This document shows positions 18,953-27,600 of a stretch of 64,000 nt of DNA, in pieces. How positions within the stretch are numbered: position 1 is the stretch's first letter; each line of letters opens with the position of its first letter. Made by a program: the position numbers and the translations under genes. The notes beneath the pieces were generated by a model that ran no database searches, had not been told where the DNA came from, and saw only the letters and a list, made by a program, of their open reading frames with translations. Source of the stretch: Pseudomonas sp. TH41 (lineage in GTDB: Bacteria; Pseudomonadota; Gammaproteobacteria; Pseudomonadales; Pseudomonadaceae); assembly GCF_016650695.1 (NCBI RefSeq), contig NZ_JAEKFH010000005.1, forward strand, positions 1,116,001 to 1,180,000. Reading direction: 5' to 3'.

Positions 18953-19405
18953 TTACCGGCGGCCGCCTCGGCCTTCGTGATCGCCGTGACCGTTGTGGTC
19001 GCCTCGTCCGTCGTGGTTACTGTTGCGTCCGCCACCCCGGTGGTCGTCATTGTTCCAATTGCCGCGGTTACGCCCCTCCCATCCGTGATTCTGATAGGCC
19101 CGGTAATCAGCCCGGGGTGCCGACTGATAATAGCGCGGTGCCGATTGGTAGATCCGCGGCTGCGAGTAATACCGCGGCGTTGGCTGGTAATACCGCGCCG
19201 GCGGAGAGTAATACCGTGGCGGTGGCGAGTAATAACCCCCGCCGCCTGAATAGTAACCACCCGAGTAATAGGCAGGCGCTGGCGAGGTGTAGACCTCGGA
19301 ACTGTAGTAGCTGGCTCCTTCATCGGAATAGGGCACGCATGCACCAAGAGACAATCCCAATACGGCAATCAGAAGAATTCGACGGAGCTTCTTTCGACAG
19401 AGCAT
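18953..19405 (-). CDS. Tyr/Ser/Pro-rich low-complexity lipoprotein
   Basis: The 150-residue protein starts at ATG 19405, preceded by AGGAGG; a longer upstream frame lacks a ribosome site. It has a lipoprotein signal (RRILLIAVLGLSLGAC, lipobox LGAC, Cys at about residue 23). The body consists of YYS/RYYQ repeats, and the tail is His, Gly, Asp and Arg-rich. Such low-complexity surface lipoproteins have no assigned function. It is a paralogue of the gene at 19573. Confidence 0.7.
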   Translation of the reverse strand: MLCRKKLRRILLIAVLGLSLGACVPYSDEGASYYSSEVYTSPAPAYYSGGYYSGGGGYYSPPPRYYSPPARYYQPTPRYYSQPRIYQSAPRYYQSAPRADYRAYQNHGWEGRNRGNWNNDDHRGGGRNSNHDGRGDHNGHGDHEGRGGRR

Positions 19406-19572
19406 GGCGGCCTCCTGGACCGCGAGTGAGCCACACCAGCGACGCTGGCAGGCGACAGTCAATTATTCGGTGACTGTCGAAAGATCAGACATCGTTTTCA
19501 GAATCTGGTGCGTTCTTGAAACACATTGAAACAAGTCGCCGATGAAAGGTTTTTCATCTATTCACACGCTGA

Positions 19573-19830
19573 TTAGTGGTGCCCACCGTGATAGCCGCCG
19601 CCGTAATAACGCGGACCGTGCCCGCCGTAGTAATAGTAGCGACCACCGTAATAACGGGGGCCGTAATACCCGCCGTGGTAGTAAGGCCAGTAATAGCTGC
19701 CGTAGTAGTAAGGCGAGTAATAGCCGGGGTAGTAATAAGGTGCGGTGTACACATCGGCAGGGCCTACGTAGTAGTAGCACGCTGAAAGACCTAAACCGAA
19801 AAACGCACTGAGCAGTATTCGACGCAACAT
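19573..19830 (-). CDS. Tyr/Gly-rich small lipoprotein
   Basis: The 85-residue protein starts at ATG 19830 after GGAGG; the longer frame to 19947 is unlikely. The lipoprotein signal MLRRILLSAFFGLGLSAC (Cys 18) is followed almost entirely by YYY, GGYYG and PRYYGG repeats. Signal peptide and ribosome-binding region closely match the gene at 18953, so they are probably tandem duplicates with separate promoters. Function is unknown. Confidence 0.7.
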   Translation of the reverse strand: MLRRILLSAFFGLGLSACYYYVGPADVYTAPYYYPGYYSPYYYGSYYWPYYHGGYYGPRYYGGRYYYYGGHGPRYYGGGYHGGHH

Positions 19831-20047
19831 GGCGGCCTCCGGGAAGACCAGCGACAGCAGCCGGCACAGGCCGGCTGATACCTCTTTTGACTTACAAACC
19901 TGTGCCAAGTGCGATGCAACAAACACCTTCAGATCAGCGGACAACACGATCCATTGGGGTGCACTCGCGCACCATCAAAAGGCAACACCCCCTTCCCGTC
20001 CCTCCGCGCCAACGGCGCAATCCCCACGCTAGAGCCCTCAAGTCGAC

Positions 20048-20066
20048 TTGGCACGGCTCTCGCTTT
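20048..20066 (+). promoter_or_regulatory. Sigma-54 (RpoN) type promoter for the guanidine operon
   Basis: TTGGCACGGCTCTCGCTTT matches the -24/-12 consensus TGGCACG-N4-TTGCW, except for one base in the -12 half. GG (20050-20051) and GC (20062-20063) are separated by exactly 10 bases. It lies 60 bases before the guanidine-I riboswitch core. Nitrogen control through RpoN/NtrC fits a nitrogen-scavenging operon; this is a sequence match only. Confidence 0.65.
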
Positions 20067-20121
20067 AGCAAAGACGTGCAGGAGTCACCACAGGTTCGCG
20101 GCACCACATTTTGCAATGGCT

Positions 20122-20216
20122 GACTAGGGTTCCGGCTCGCTTAGGCGAGTGGCTGGTCCGAGAGTTGGCGACCTCCAGTTGAGGTTACACGGCGGGACAA
20201 AAGCCCGGGAGACAAG
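20122..20216 (+). promoter_or_regulatory. Guanidine-I (ykkC-yxkD) riboswitch
   Basis: Conserved aptamer blocks occur in order: CTAGGGTTCCGG (from 20124), TGGCTGGTCCGAGAGT (about 20150-20165), then ACACGGCGGGACAAAAGCCC GGGAG (20187-20211). This is the class that binds free guanidinium. The segment from 20216 to the ribosome site of the first gene can form the expression platform. Its position before guanidine transport and degradation genes agrees with the known ligand. Confidence 0.92.
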
Positions 20217-20274
20217 CCACCGTTCGCGGTGCCGCGTTGACTCCTGCCCGCCCCTGATCAACTGGAGAACCACC

Positions 20275-21342
20275 ATGTCCCAGCTTCGTTTACCCGCCCT
20301 CCTCGCCGCTGCGTTCGCAGCTTTCGTAAGCCTCTCGTCCCAGGCCGCGCAGAAAGACCATTTCAGCGTTTGCTGGACTATCTACGCTGGCTGGATGCCT
20401 TGGGAATACGCCGGTAGCCAAGGCATCGTCGACAAATGGGCAAAAAAATACGGCATCACAATCGATGTGGTGCAGCTCAATGACTACGTCGAATCCATCA
20501 ACCAGTACACCGCCGGCCAGTTCGACGGTTGCACCATGACCAACATGGACGCGCTGACCATCCCGGCGGCCGGTGGCGTCGACAGCACCGCGCTGATCGT
20601 CAGCGACTTTTCCAATGGCAACGACGGCATCGTGCTCAAGGGCGACGGCAAGAAAGTCACCGACCTCAAGGGCATGGACGTCAATCTGGTCGAGCTGTCG
20701 GTGTCCCATTACCTGCTGGCCCGCGCGCTGGATTCGGTAGACCTTACCGAGAAAGACCTGAAAGTGGTCAACACCTCCGACGCCGACATCTCGGCGGCCT
20801 TCAACACCGACCAGGTCAACGCCGTCACCACCTGGAACCCGATGCTCTCGGACATCAAGGCCAAACCCGGCGTGAGCGAAGTCTTCAACTCCAGCCAGAT
20901 CCCCGGCGAAATCATGGACATGATGGTGGTCAACAGCGCCACCCTCAAAGACAACCCGGCCCTGGGCAAAGCGCTGACCGGCGCCTGGTTTGAAGTGGTT
21001 GAGCTGATGAACGCGAAAAACGCCGCCAGCAAAGCGGCACTGGAACACATGGCCAAAGCCTCTGGCACTGACCTGGCGGGTTTCCAGTCGCAACTCGACA
21101 CCACCAAATTGTTCGCCACCCCTCAAGAAGCGTTGGCGTTCTCCACCAGCAAGCAACTGCCGGCCACCATGCGCAAGGTGGCCGAGTTCTCGTTCCAGCA
21201 TGGCTTGCTAGGTGAAGGCGCCAAGGACACCAGCGCGGTCGGCATGGCCTTCGCCAATGGCGTGATCAGCGGCGACAAGGCCAACCTCAAGCTGCGCTTC
21301 GACCCGAGCTACGTGCAGATGGCCGCCGACGCCAAGCTATAA
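20275..21342 (+). CDS. ABC transporter substrate-binding protein (guanidine/urea-carboxylase-linked)
   Basis: The 355-residue periplasmic protein starts at ATG 20275 after CTGGAG and has a signal peptide ending around SSQA (residues 1-23). It is of the NMT1/TauA-like class; WTIYAGWMPWEYA near the mature N-terminus is typical of the binding proteins encoded with urea/guanidine carboxylase operons. It is first in the riboswitch-controlled operon. Guanidine as the cargo is inferred from the riboswitches and catabolic genes. Confidence 0.85.
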   Translation: MSQLRLPALLAAAFAAFVSLSSQAAQKDHFSVCWTIYAGWMPWEYAGSQGIVDKWAKKYGITIDVVQLNDYVESINQYTAGQFDGCTMTNMDALTIPAAGGVDSTALIVSDFSNGNDGIVLKGDGKKVTDLKGMDVNLVELSVSHYLLARALDSVDLTEKDLKVVNTSDADISAAFNTDQVNAVTTWNPMLSDIKAKPGVSEVFNSSQIPGEIMDMMVVNSATLKDNPALGKALTGAWFEVVELMNAKNAASKAALEHMAKASGTDLAGFQSQLDTTKLFATPQEALAFSTSKQLPATMRKVAEFSFQHGLLGEGAKDTSAVGMAFANGVISGDKANLKLRFDPSYVQMAADAKL

Positions 21343-21357
21343 AAAGAGGACTTGGCC

Positions 21358-22173
21358 ATGCGCCTGATCAATCGCCACCCGGATCGCCCGAGTCGCCTGC
21401 TGTTGGTGATCCTGCCGTTCGCCCTGGTGCTGTTCGCCTACTTCATGGGCTCGGCCGAGCGGCTGACGGACAACCCCAACGACAAACTGCTGCCGAGCGC
21501 CGTGCAGATGACCGACGCGGTGAAGCGCCTGGCCTTCGTGGCCGACACCCGCACCGGTGAATATGTGCTGTGGCAAGACACCGCCTCGAGTCTAAGGCGG
21601 CTGGCGATCGGCCTCGGTATCAGCGCGCTGGCCGGGCTGTGCCTGGGCATCGCCGCCGGCACGCTGCCGCTGTTTGGCGCACCGTTGTCGCCATTGCTGA
21701 CCGTGCTGTCGATGGTGCCACCACTGGCGATTCTGCCGATCCTGTTCATCGTGTTCGGGCTCGGGGAGTTGTCGAAAGTGATGCTGATCGTGATCGGCAT
21801 TACCCCGTGCCTGGCGCGGGATCTGGAACAGCGCGCCCGGGAAATACCCGTTGAACTGCTGATCAAGGCCCAAACCCTCGGTGCCTCGACCTGGACGCTG
21901 ATGCTGCGCGTGGTGCTGCCACAATTGCTGCCACGTCTGTTGATCTCGCTGCGGCTGATGCTCGGTTCGGCGTGGCTGTTCCTGATCGCTGCCGAAGCCA
22001 TCGCCTCCACTGACGGCCTCGGCTATCGGATCTTCCTGGTGCGCCGCTACCTGGCGATGGACGTGATTCTGCCCTACGTGGTGTGGATCACCCTGCTCGC
22101 CTGGCTGATGGATTGGGGCCTGAAACGCCTGACCCAACGCGCGTTCCCTTGGTATGAAGGAGCCCGCGCATGA
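21358..22173 (+). CDS. ABC transporter permease of the guanidine operon
   Basis: The 271-residue integral membrane protein has six likely helices and the BPD_transp_1 fold; the EAA-loop equivalent is around AQTLGASTWTLMLRVVLPQ (about residues 170-188). The start is placed at ATG 21358, since GAGGA lies about 8 bases upstream; a TTG two codons earlier is possible. It overlaps the ATPase gene by 4 bases. Confidence 0.87.
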   Translation: MRLINRHPDRPSRLLLVILPFALVLFAYFMGSAERLTDNPNDKLLPSAVQMTDAVKRLAFVADTRTGEYVLWQDTASSLRRLAIGLGISALAGLCLGIAAGTLPLFGAPLSPLLTVLSMVPPLAILPILFIVFGLGELSKVMLIVIGITPCLARDLEQRAREIPVELLIKAQTLGASTWTLMLRVVLPQLLPRLLISLRLMLGSAWLFLIAAEAIASTDGLGYRIFLVRRYLAMDVILPYVVWITLLAWLMDWGLKRLTQRAFPWYEGARA

Positions 22174-22958
22174 GCTTCATCACGGTGAAAAACGTCTGGC
22201 AGCAATACGGCGATCAGGTGGTGCTCGAAGGCCTGAACCTGAACGTCAACGAGGGTGAGTTCTGCACACTCGTCGGCGCTTCGGGTTGCGGCAAGTCGAC
22301 CTTCCTGCGGCTGCTGCTCGGCCAGGAACGCGCCAGTCGCGGCGAGATCCGGCTGGACGGCCAAGCGCTGGCCGGCGAACCGGACGCGAGTCGTGGTGTG
22401 GTGTTCCAGCGCTACTCGGTGTTCCCGCACCTGACGGTGCTGGACAACGTCGCCCTCGGCCTCGAACTGCCGCGCTCGCCGCTGCTCGGGCGCTTGTTCG
22501 GCAGCGCCAAACGCGAGGCCCGGGAACAGGCCTCGGTGCTGCTGCACAAAGTCGGCCTCGGCCACTCGCTGGACAAATACCCGGCGCAACTCTCCGGCGG
22601 CATGCAACAACGACTGGCCATCGCCCAGGCGTTGATCATGAAGCCTCGGGTATTGCTGCTCGACGAGCCGTTTGGCGCCCTCGATCCGGGCATCCGCAAA
22701 GACATGCACACGCTGCTGCTGGAGCTGTGGCGCGAGACGCAACTGACGGTGTTCATGGTCACCCACGACCTGTCCGAAGGTTTCAGCCTGGGCACTCGTC
22801 TGCTGGTGTTCGACAAGGTCCGCGTCGACCCGCATGCCCCCGGCGCCTATGGCGCGCGCATCACTTACGACATCCCTTTGAACAGCGACCGCCGCGTCCA
22901 GCGTGCCGCCGTCGACGCCTTGCCGGCACCGCTGGCAGGCACGCTTCGTATCGCTTAG
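22170..22958 (+). CDS. ABC transporter ATP-binding protein of the guanidine operon
   Basis: The 262-residue ATPase has Walker A GASGCGKST (residues 36-44), signature LSGGMQQRLAIAQAL (about 140-154), Walker B VLLLDEPFGALD and the H-loop VTHDLSEG. It powers the importer formed with the two upstream products. The C-terminal 40 residues are longer than the minimal domain. Its start overlaps the permease stop (ATGA), indicating coupled translation. Confidence 0.92.
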   Translation: MSFITVKNVWQQYGDQVVLEGLNLNVNEGEFCTLVGASGCGKSTFLRLLLGQERASRGEIRLDGQALAGEPDASRGVVFQRYSVFPHLTVLDNVALGLELPRSPLLGRLFGSAKREAREQASVLLHKVGLGHSLDKYPAQLSGGMQQRLAIAQALIMKPRVLLLDEPFGALDPGIRKDMHTLLLELWRETQLTVFMVTHDLSEGFSLGTRLLVFDKVRVDPHAPGAYGARITYDIPLNSDRRVQRAAVDALPAPLAGTLRIA

Positions 22959-22970
22959 AGGAATTTTGCA

Positions 22971-23696
22971 ATGACTGATTCGACTCAACTGTTCCCACCG
23001 TTTGCCGAAGAAATGCTCCCTGGCGGCGGCCATCGCTCCTTCGTGTTGAAGCGCGGCCAACTGCTGCGCCTGACCGACCTGCGCGGTGGCGCCAACGTCA
23101 GTCTGACGCTGCTCAACGCCAATGAAAAAACCGAACGCCTGAACCTGCCCGACAGCCTCAAATGCCAACACACCGCCAAACTCACCAGCGGGCATTGCTT
23201 GTACTCGGACATGGGCCGCGTGTTGGTCGCCATTACCGCCGACACCTGCGGCTGGAGCGACAGCCTCGGCGGTGTGCTCTGTGCTGAGGAGGTCGCGGAA
23301 AAATACGGTGCCGGCCGCTATCAGGAACTACGCAACGGCTTCTTCCGCAACGGCACCGACAACCTGTTGGTGGAATTGGGCAAATGGGGGTTGGGCCTGT
23401 CCGACCTGCTGATGACCCTGAATTTGTTCAGCCGCGTGAACGTCGATGAGGCGGGGCGTTTCCACTTCGTCGAAGGCCATTCCAAGGCTGGCGACTACAT
23501 CGAGTTGTACGCGCCGATGGACACGCTGGTGGTGCTGACCGCGCTGCAACACCCGATGGACCCGTCGCCGCAATACTCACCGAAACCGCTGAAGCTCAGC
23601 TGGATGAACGCTGACGCCAGCGTCGCCGAACACTGCCGCACCTCGCGCCCGGAAAACGAGCGCGGCTTTATCAACACCGACCGCCTGTTCGCCTGA
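22971..23696 (+). CDS. DUF1989 urea carboxylase-associated protein 1; putative carboxyguanidine deiminase subunit
   Basis: The 241-residue DUF1989 protein is one of a pair always encoded with guanidine/urea carboxylases. Work on guanidine utilisation assigns the pair (CgdAB) as carboxyguanidine deiminase, converting carboxyguanidine to allophanate plus ammonia. Family features visible are SLTLLNANEKTERLNLPDSLK and ADTCGWSDSLGGVLCAEE. I cannot tell from sequence which subunit is CgdA and which CgdB, so no symbol is given. It follows the ATPase gene by 12 bases. Confidence 0.85.
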   Translation: MTDSTQLFPPFAEEMLPGGGHRSFVLKRGQLLRLTDLRGGANVSLTLLNANEKTERLNLPDSLKCQHTAKLTSGHCLYSDMGRVLVAITADTCGWSDSLGGVLCAEEVAEKYGAGRYQELRNGFFRNGTDNLLVELGKWGLGLSDLLMTLNLFSRVNVDEAGRFHFVEGHSKAGDYIELYAPMDTLVVLTALQHPMDPSPQYSPKPLKLSWMNADASVAEHCRTSRPENERGFINTDRLFA

Positions 23697-23707
23697 GGAT
23701 CGCTGCC

Positions 23708-24361
23708 ATGTCACTTGCAATTGCTACCGCTGCCGCTCACACAAACAGGCAACCCGACGCCGCGATCTACCGCGCGACCATCCCGGCCGGCGAACCCTGG
23801 CTGATGGAAGTCAAGGCGGGCCAGACCCTGCGCATCCTCGACCTGGAAGGCAACCAAGCCGTCGATACGTTGTTCTACAGCGTCGCCAATCCGAAGGAAC
23901 GCTACGACGTGCAACGCACATTGCGTCGGCAGAACAGCGTCTACCTGAGCACCGGCAGCGTGCTCTATTCCAACCTTGGCAAACCGATGCTGACCCTCGT
24001 CGCCGACACCTGCGGGCGCCACGACACCCTCGGCGGTGCCTGCGCGCAAGAGAGCAACACCGTGCGCTACGCGTTGAAGAAACGCTACATGCACAGCTGC
24101 CGCGACAATTACCTGCGCGCCTGCGTCCATGACGGACGACTGGGCAAGGGCGACATCGGGCCGAACATCAACTTCTTCATGAACGTGCCGGTCACGGCTG
24201 ATGGCGGGCTGACCTTTGAGGACGGGATTTCGGCGCCGGGCAAATACGTCGACCTGCGGGCCGAAATGGACGTGATCGTGCTGATCTCCAACTGCCCGCA
24301 ACTGAACAACCCGTGCAACGCCTACAACCCGACGCCTGCGGAGTTGCTGGTATGGAACTGA
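23708..24361 (+). CDS. DUF1989 urea carboxylase-associated protein 2; putative carboxyguanidine deiminase subunit
   Basis: The 217-residue second DUF1989 protein shares with its neighbour the core pattern ADTCGRHDTLGGACAQES, and has NQAVDTLFYSVANPKERYD near the N-terminus. The conserved cysteines and histidine suggest a metal or catalytic site. It probably forms the heteromeric deiminase with the product of 22971. A gap of about 290 bases with a REPIN and a second riboswitch separates it from the carboxylase gene. Confidence 0.85.
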   Translation: MSLAIATAAAHTNRQPDAAIYRATIPAGEPWLMEVKAGQTLRILDLEGNQAVDTLFYSVANPKERYDVQRTLRRQNSVYLSTGSVLYSNLGKPMLTLVADTCGRHDTLGGACAQESNTVRYALKKRYMHSCRDNYLRACVHDGRLGKGDIGPNINFFMNVPVTADGGLTFEDGISAPGKYVDLRAEMDVIVLISNCPQLNNPCNAYNPTPAELLVWN

Positions 24362-24436
24362 AACTCGCCCGTTTGCGTAAATGGTTGTTCGCCCTGTGCC
24401 AGTCCCGTTCAGGCCAGTGCATTAAATAACCTTCCC

Positions 24437-24535
24437 CTGTAGGAGCTGCCGCAGGCTGCGATCTTTTGATCTTGATCTTTCAGGGAGCTAAGAAGATCAA
24501 GATCAAAAGATCGCAGCCTGCGGCAGCTCCTACAG
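24437..24535. repeat. Long REP palindrome (CTGTAGGAGCTGCCGCAGGCTGCGATC family)
   Basis: The arms of about 43 bases pair almost perfectly around a 12-base loop. It lies in mid-operon between the second DUF1989 gene and the guanidine-II riboswitch, so it could weaken read-through or protect the upstream mRNA end. Confidence 0.88.
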
Positions 24536-24556
24536 AGGTGCGGTGTCCATTGCAGT

Positions 24557-24604
24557 CACCCGGGACGGCCCTGGTGCTTATCGAAAAATTGCGGGACGGC
24601 CCGC
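24557..24604 (+). promoter_or_regulatory. Guanidine-II (mini-ykkC) riboswitch
   Basis: Two hairpins, each capped by ACGG, stand 14 bases apart. Hairpin 1 is CACC-C-GGG/ACGG/CCC-T-GGTG (24557-24576, one internal mismatch). Hairpin 2 is GCGGG/ACGG/CCCGC (24591-24604, perfect). Twin ACGR-loop hairpins are the defining architecture of the guanidine-II class, which dimerises through loop-loop contacts on guanidine binding. The structure ends 45 bases before the carboxylase start, compatible with translational control. Confidence 0.85.
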
Positions 24605-24649
24605 ATCCCAGGTCGAGGCTGATGCGTTATCGCCTCCGGGGGTTTTGCC

Positions 24650-27600
24650 ATGTTCGAAAAAGTCCTGATTGCCAACCGTGGCGCCATTGCCTGTCGCATC
24701 CTGCGCACCCTGCGTGAACTGCAGGTCAAAGGCGTTGCCGTTTACTCCGAAGCCGATGCCGCGAGCCTGCACCTCCTGCAAGCTGACGAAGCCCACAGCC
24801 TCGGTGAAGGCGCAGCCGCCGGCACCTACCTGGCGGTCGACAAAATGCTCGCCATCGCCCGATCCACAGGCGCCACGGCGATCCATCCCGGCTACGGGTT
24901 CCTCTCGGAAAACGCCGCGTTCGCCGAAGCCTGCGAAGCGGCCGACATCGCCTTCATCGGCCCGACGCCAGAGCAACTGCGCGTCTTCGGCCTCAAGCAC
25001 ACCGCTCGCGCATTGGCCAAGCAACACGGCGTGCCGATGCTCGAAGGCACCGAACTGCTCGACAGCCTCGACGCGGCATTGATCGCAGGCTTACAGGTCG
25101 GCTACCCGGTGATGCTCAAAAGCACCGCTGGCGGTGGGGGCATCGGCATGCGCGTCTGCCGTAGTGCGGCCGAGCTGAGCGAATCCTTTGAAGCGGTCAA
25201 ACGCCTCGGCCAGAACAACTTCAGCGACGCCGGGGTGTTCATCGAGAAGTACATCCAACGCGCGCGACATCTGGAAGTTCAGGTGTTCGGCGATGGTCGC
25301 GGCGACGTGATTGCCCTCGGTGTGCGCGACTGCTCGGTGCAGCGCCGCAACCAGAAAGTCCTGGAAGAGACCCCGGCGCCGAACCTGCCACAAGGCATGG
25401 CCGATGAGCTGTGTGCGGCGGCGATCAAACTGGCCAAGGCGGTGAACTATCGCAGTGCCGGCACCGTGGAATTCGTCTTCGACAGTGAAGATCAGCGCTT
25501 TTATTTTCTGGAAGTGAACACCCGCTTGCAGGTGGAGCACGGTGTCACCGAGCAAGTGTGGGGCGTCGACCTGGTCCGCTGGATGGTGGAACTGGCGGCC
25601 GGTGATTTGCCGCCGCTGAGTGAATTGAGCCAGGGTTTGAAAGCCGACGGCCATGCGATTCAGGCGCGGCTGTATGCCGAAGATCCGGGTCGCGACTTTC
25701 AACCGAGCCCTGGTTTGCTGACGGCCGTGAACTTCCCTGCCGCCGATGGCAAACGGCTGCGCATCGACACGTGGGTCGAGGCCGGTTGCGAAATTCCGCC
25801 GTACTTCGATCCGATGATCGCCAAGGTCATCAGTTGGGCGCCAACTCGCGAAACAGCACGCGCCGATCTGCATCAGGCGCTGGGCGACAGCCTGCTCTAC
25901 GGGGTTGAAACCAATCGCGATTACCTGCGGCAGATTTTGCTTGATGCGCCGTTTGCCAACGGTCAGCCGTGGACCCGTTGCCTGGACAATCTGGTGTATC
26001 AGGCCAACACCTTTGAAGTGCTCAGCGCGGGGACTCAGACCAGCGTTCAGGACTATCCCGGTCGCCTCGGTTACTGGGCGGTGGGCGTGCCGCCCTCGGG
26101 TCCGATGGACAGTCGCGCCTTGCGGTTGGGCAATCGCTTGCTGGGTAACGACGAAGGCGCCGCGGCACTGGAAATCACCATGAGCGGGCCGTTGCTGCGC
26201 TTCAATTGTGAGGCTGTGGTGGCGGTCACCGGGACGGCGATTGCGCCGGTGTTGAACGGTGAAACCGTGGCGATGAACACGGCGCTGCTCATACCGGCCG
26301 GTGCCACGTTAAGCCTCGGCACGATTGCGGGTGCCGGCGCTCGCAGCTATCTGTGCGTGCGCGGAGGCCTGCAAGTGCCGGATTATCTGGGCAGCAAAAG
26401 CACCTTCACCCTCGGACAGTTTGGGGGGCATGGTGGTCGTGCGCTGCGCACTGGCGACGTGTTGCATGTGCCTGTTTTGAGCGACCGCCGCCATGGCGAT
26501 CAACTGCCCGAAACACAGGTCACCGAGTTACCTGCCGTGCGGCAAATCCGGGTGATCTACGGTCCACATGGCGCGCCGGAATACTTCACTGAACACTACA
26601 TCGGCACCTTCTTCGCCACTCAGTGGGAAGTGCATTTCAACTCCAGCCGCACCGGTGTTCGATTGATCGGGCCGAAGCCGGAATGGGTGCGTGCCGATGG
26701 GGGGGAAGCGGGACTGCATCCGTCGAACATTCATGACAATCCGTATGCGATTGGGGCGGTGGATTTCACCGGTGACATGCCTGTGATTCTGGGGCCGGAT
26801 GGCCCGAGTCTGGGTGGGTTCGTTTGCCCGGTGACGGTGATCGAGGCGGACCTTTGGCAGCTTGGGCAGCTCAAGGCTGGGGATAAAGTGCAGTTCGTCC
26901 CGGTCGATCTCAAGACCGCCCGCAACCTCGCCCTGAAATGGGATCACTGTAGGAGCGAGCTTGCTCGCGATAGTGGCACATCCAACATTGATGCAACCGA
27001 CACACCGCAATCGCGAGCAAGTCGAATCGTCGCACCGTCGCTCCTACAGGGGGTTGTGTCGCCGGTGGTGTTGGATATTGGTCAGGGGGATACGCGGCTG
27101 GTTGCACGTTTGTCAGGCGATACGCATTTGCTGCTGGAAATCGGCGCACCAGAGCTCGACCTGGTCCTGCGCTTCCGCGCCCACGCCCTGATGCAGGCGC
27201 TGGAAAGCCAACACCTGCACGGTGTGATCGACCTGACGCCAGGCATCCGCTCGCTGCAAGTGCACTACCAACCCGAGCAACTGCCACTGGCGGATCTGCT
27301 CGGCATCGTCGCCGGCGAATGGGACGCCGTGTGCGCCGCCAAGGACCTGCAAGTGCCGTCGCGCATCGTTCACCTGCCGCTGTCCTGGGACGACCCGGCC
27401 TGCCAGTTGGCAATCGAAAAGTACATGACCACCGTGCGCAAGGACGCGCCATGGTGCCCGAGCAATCTGGAGTTCATCCGTCGCATCAACGACCTGCCGA
27501 ACCTCGACGAAGTGCAGCGCACGGTGTTCGATGCCAGCTATCTGGTGATGGGGCTGGGCGACGTGTACCTCGGCGCACCGGTCGCCACCCCGCTCGATCC

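Noticed and set aside
19958..19973. GGTGC-N6-GCACC inverted repeat upstream of the sigma-54 promoter as an NtrC site
   Set aside because: NtrC sites have the opposite arm order (GCACC...GGTGC), so this palindrome does not fit.
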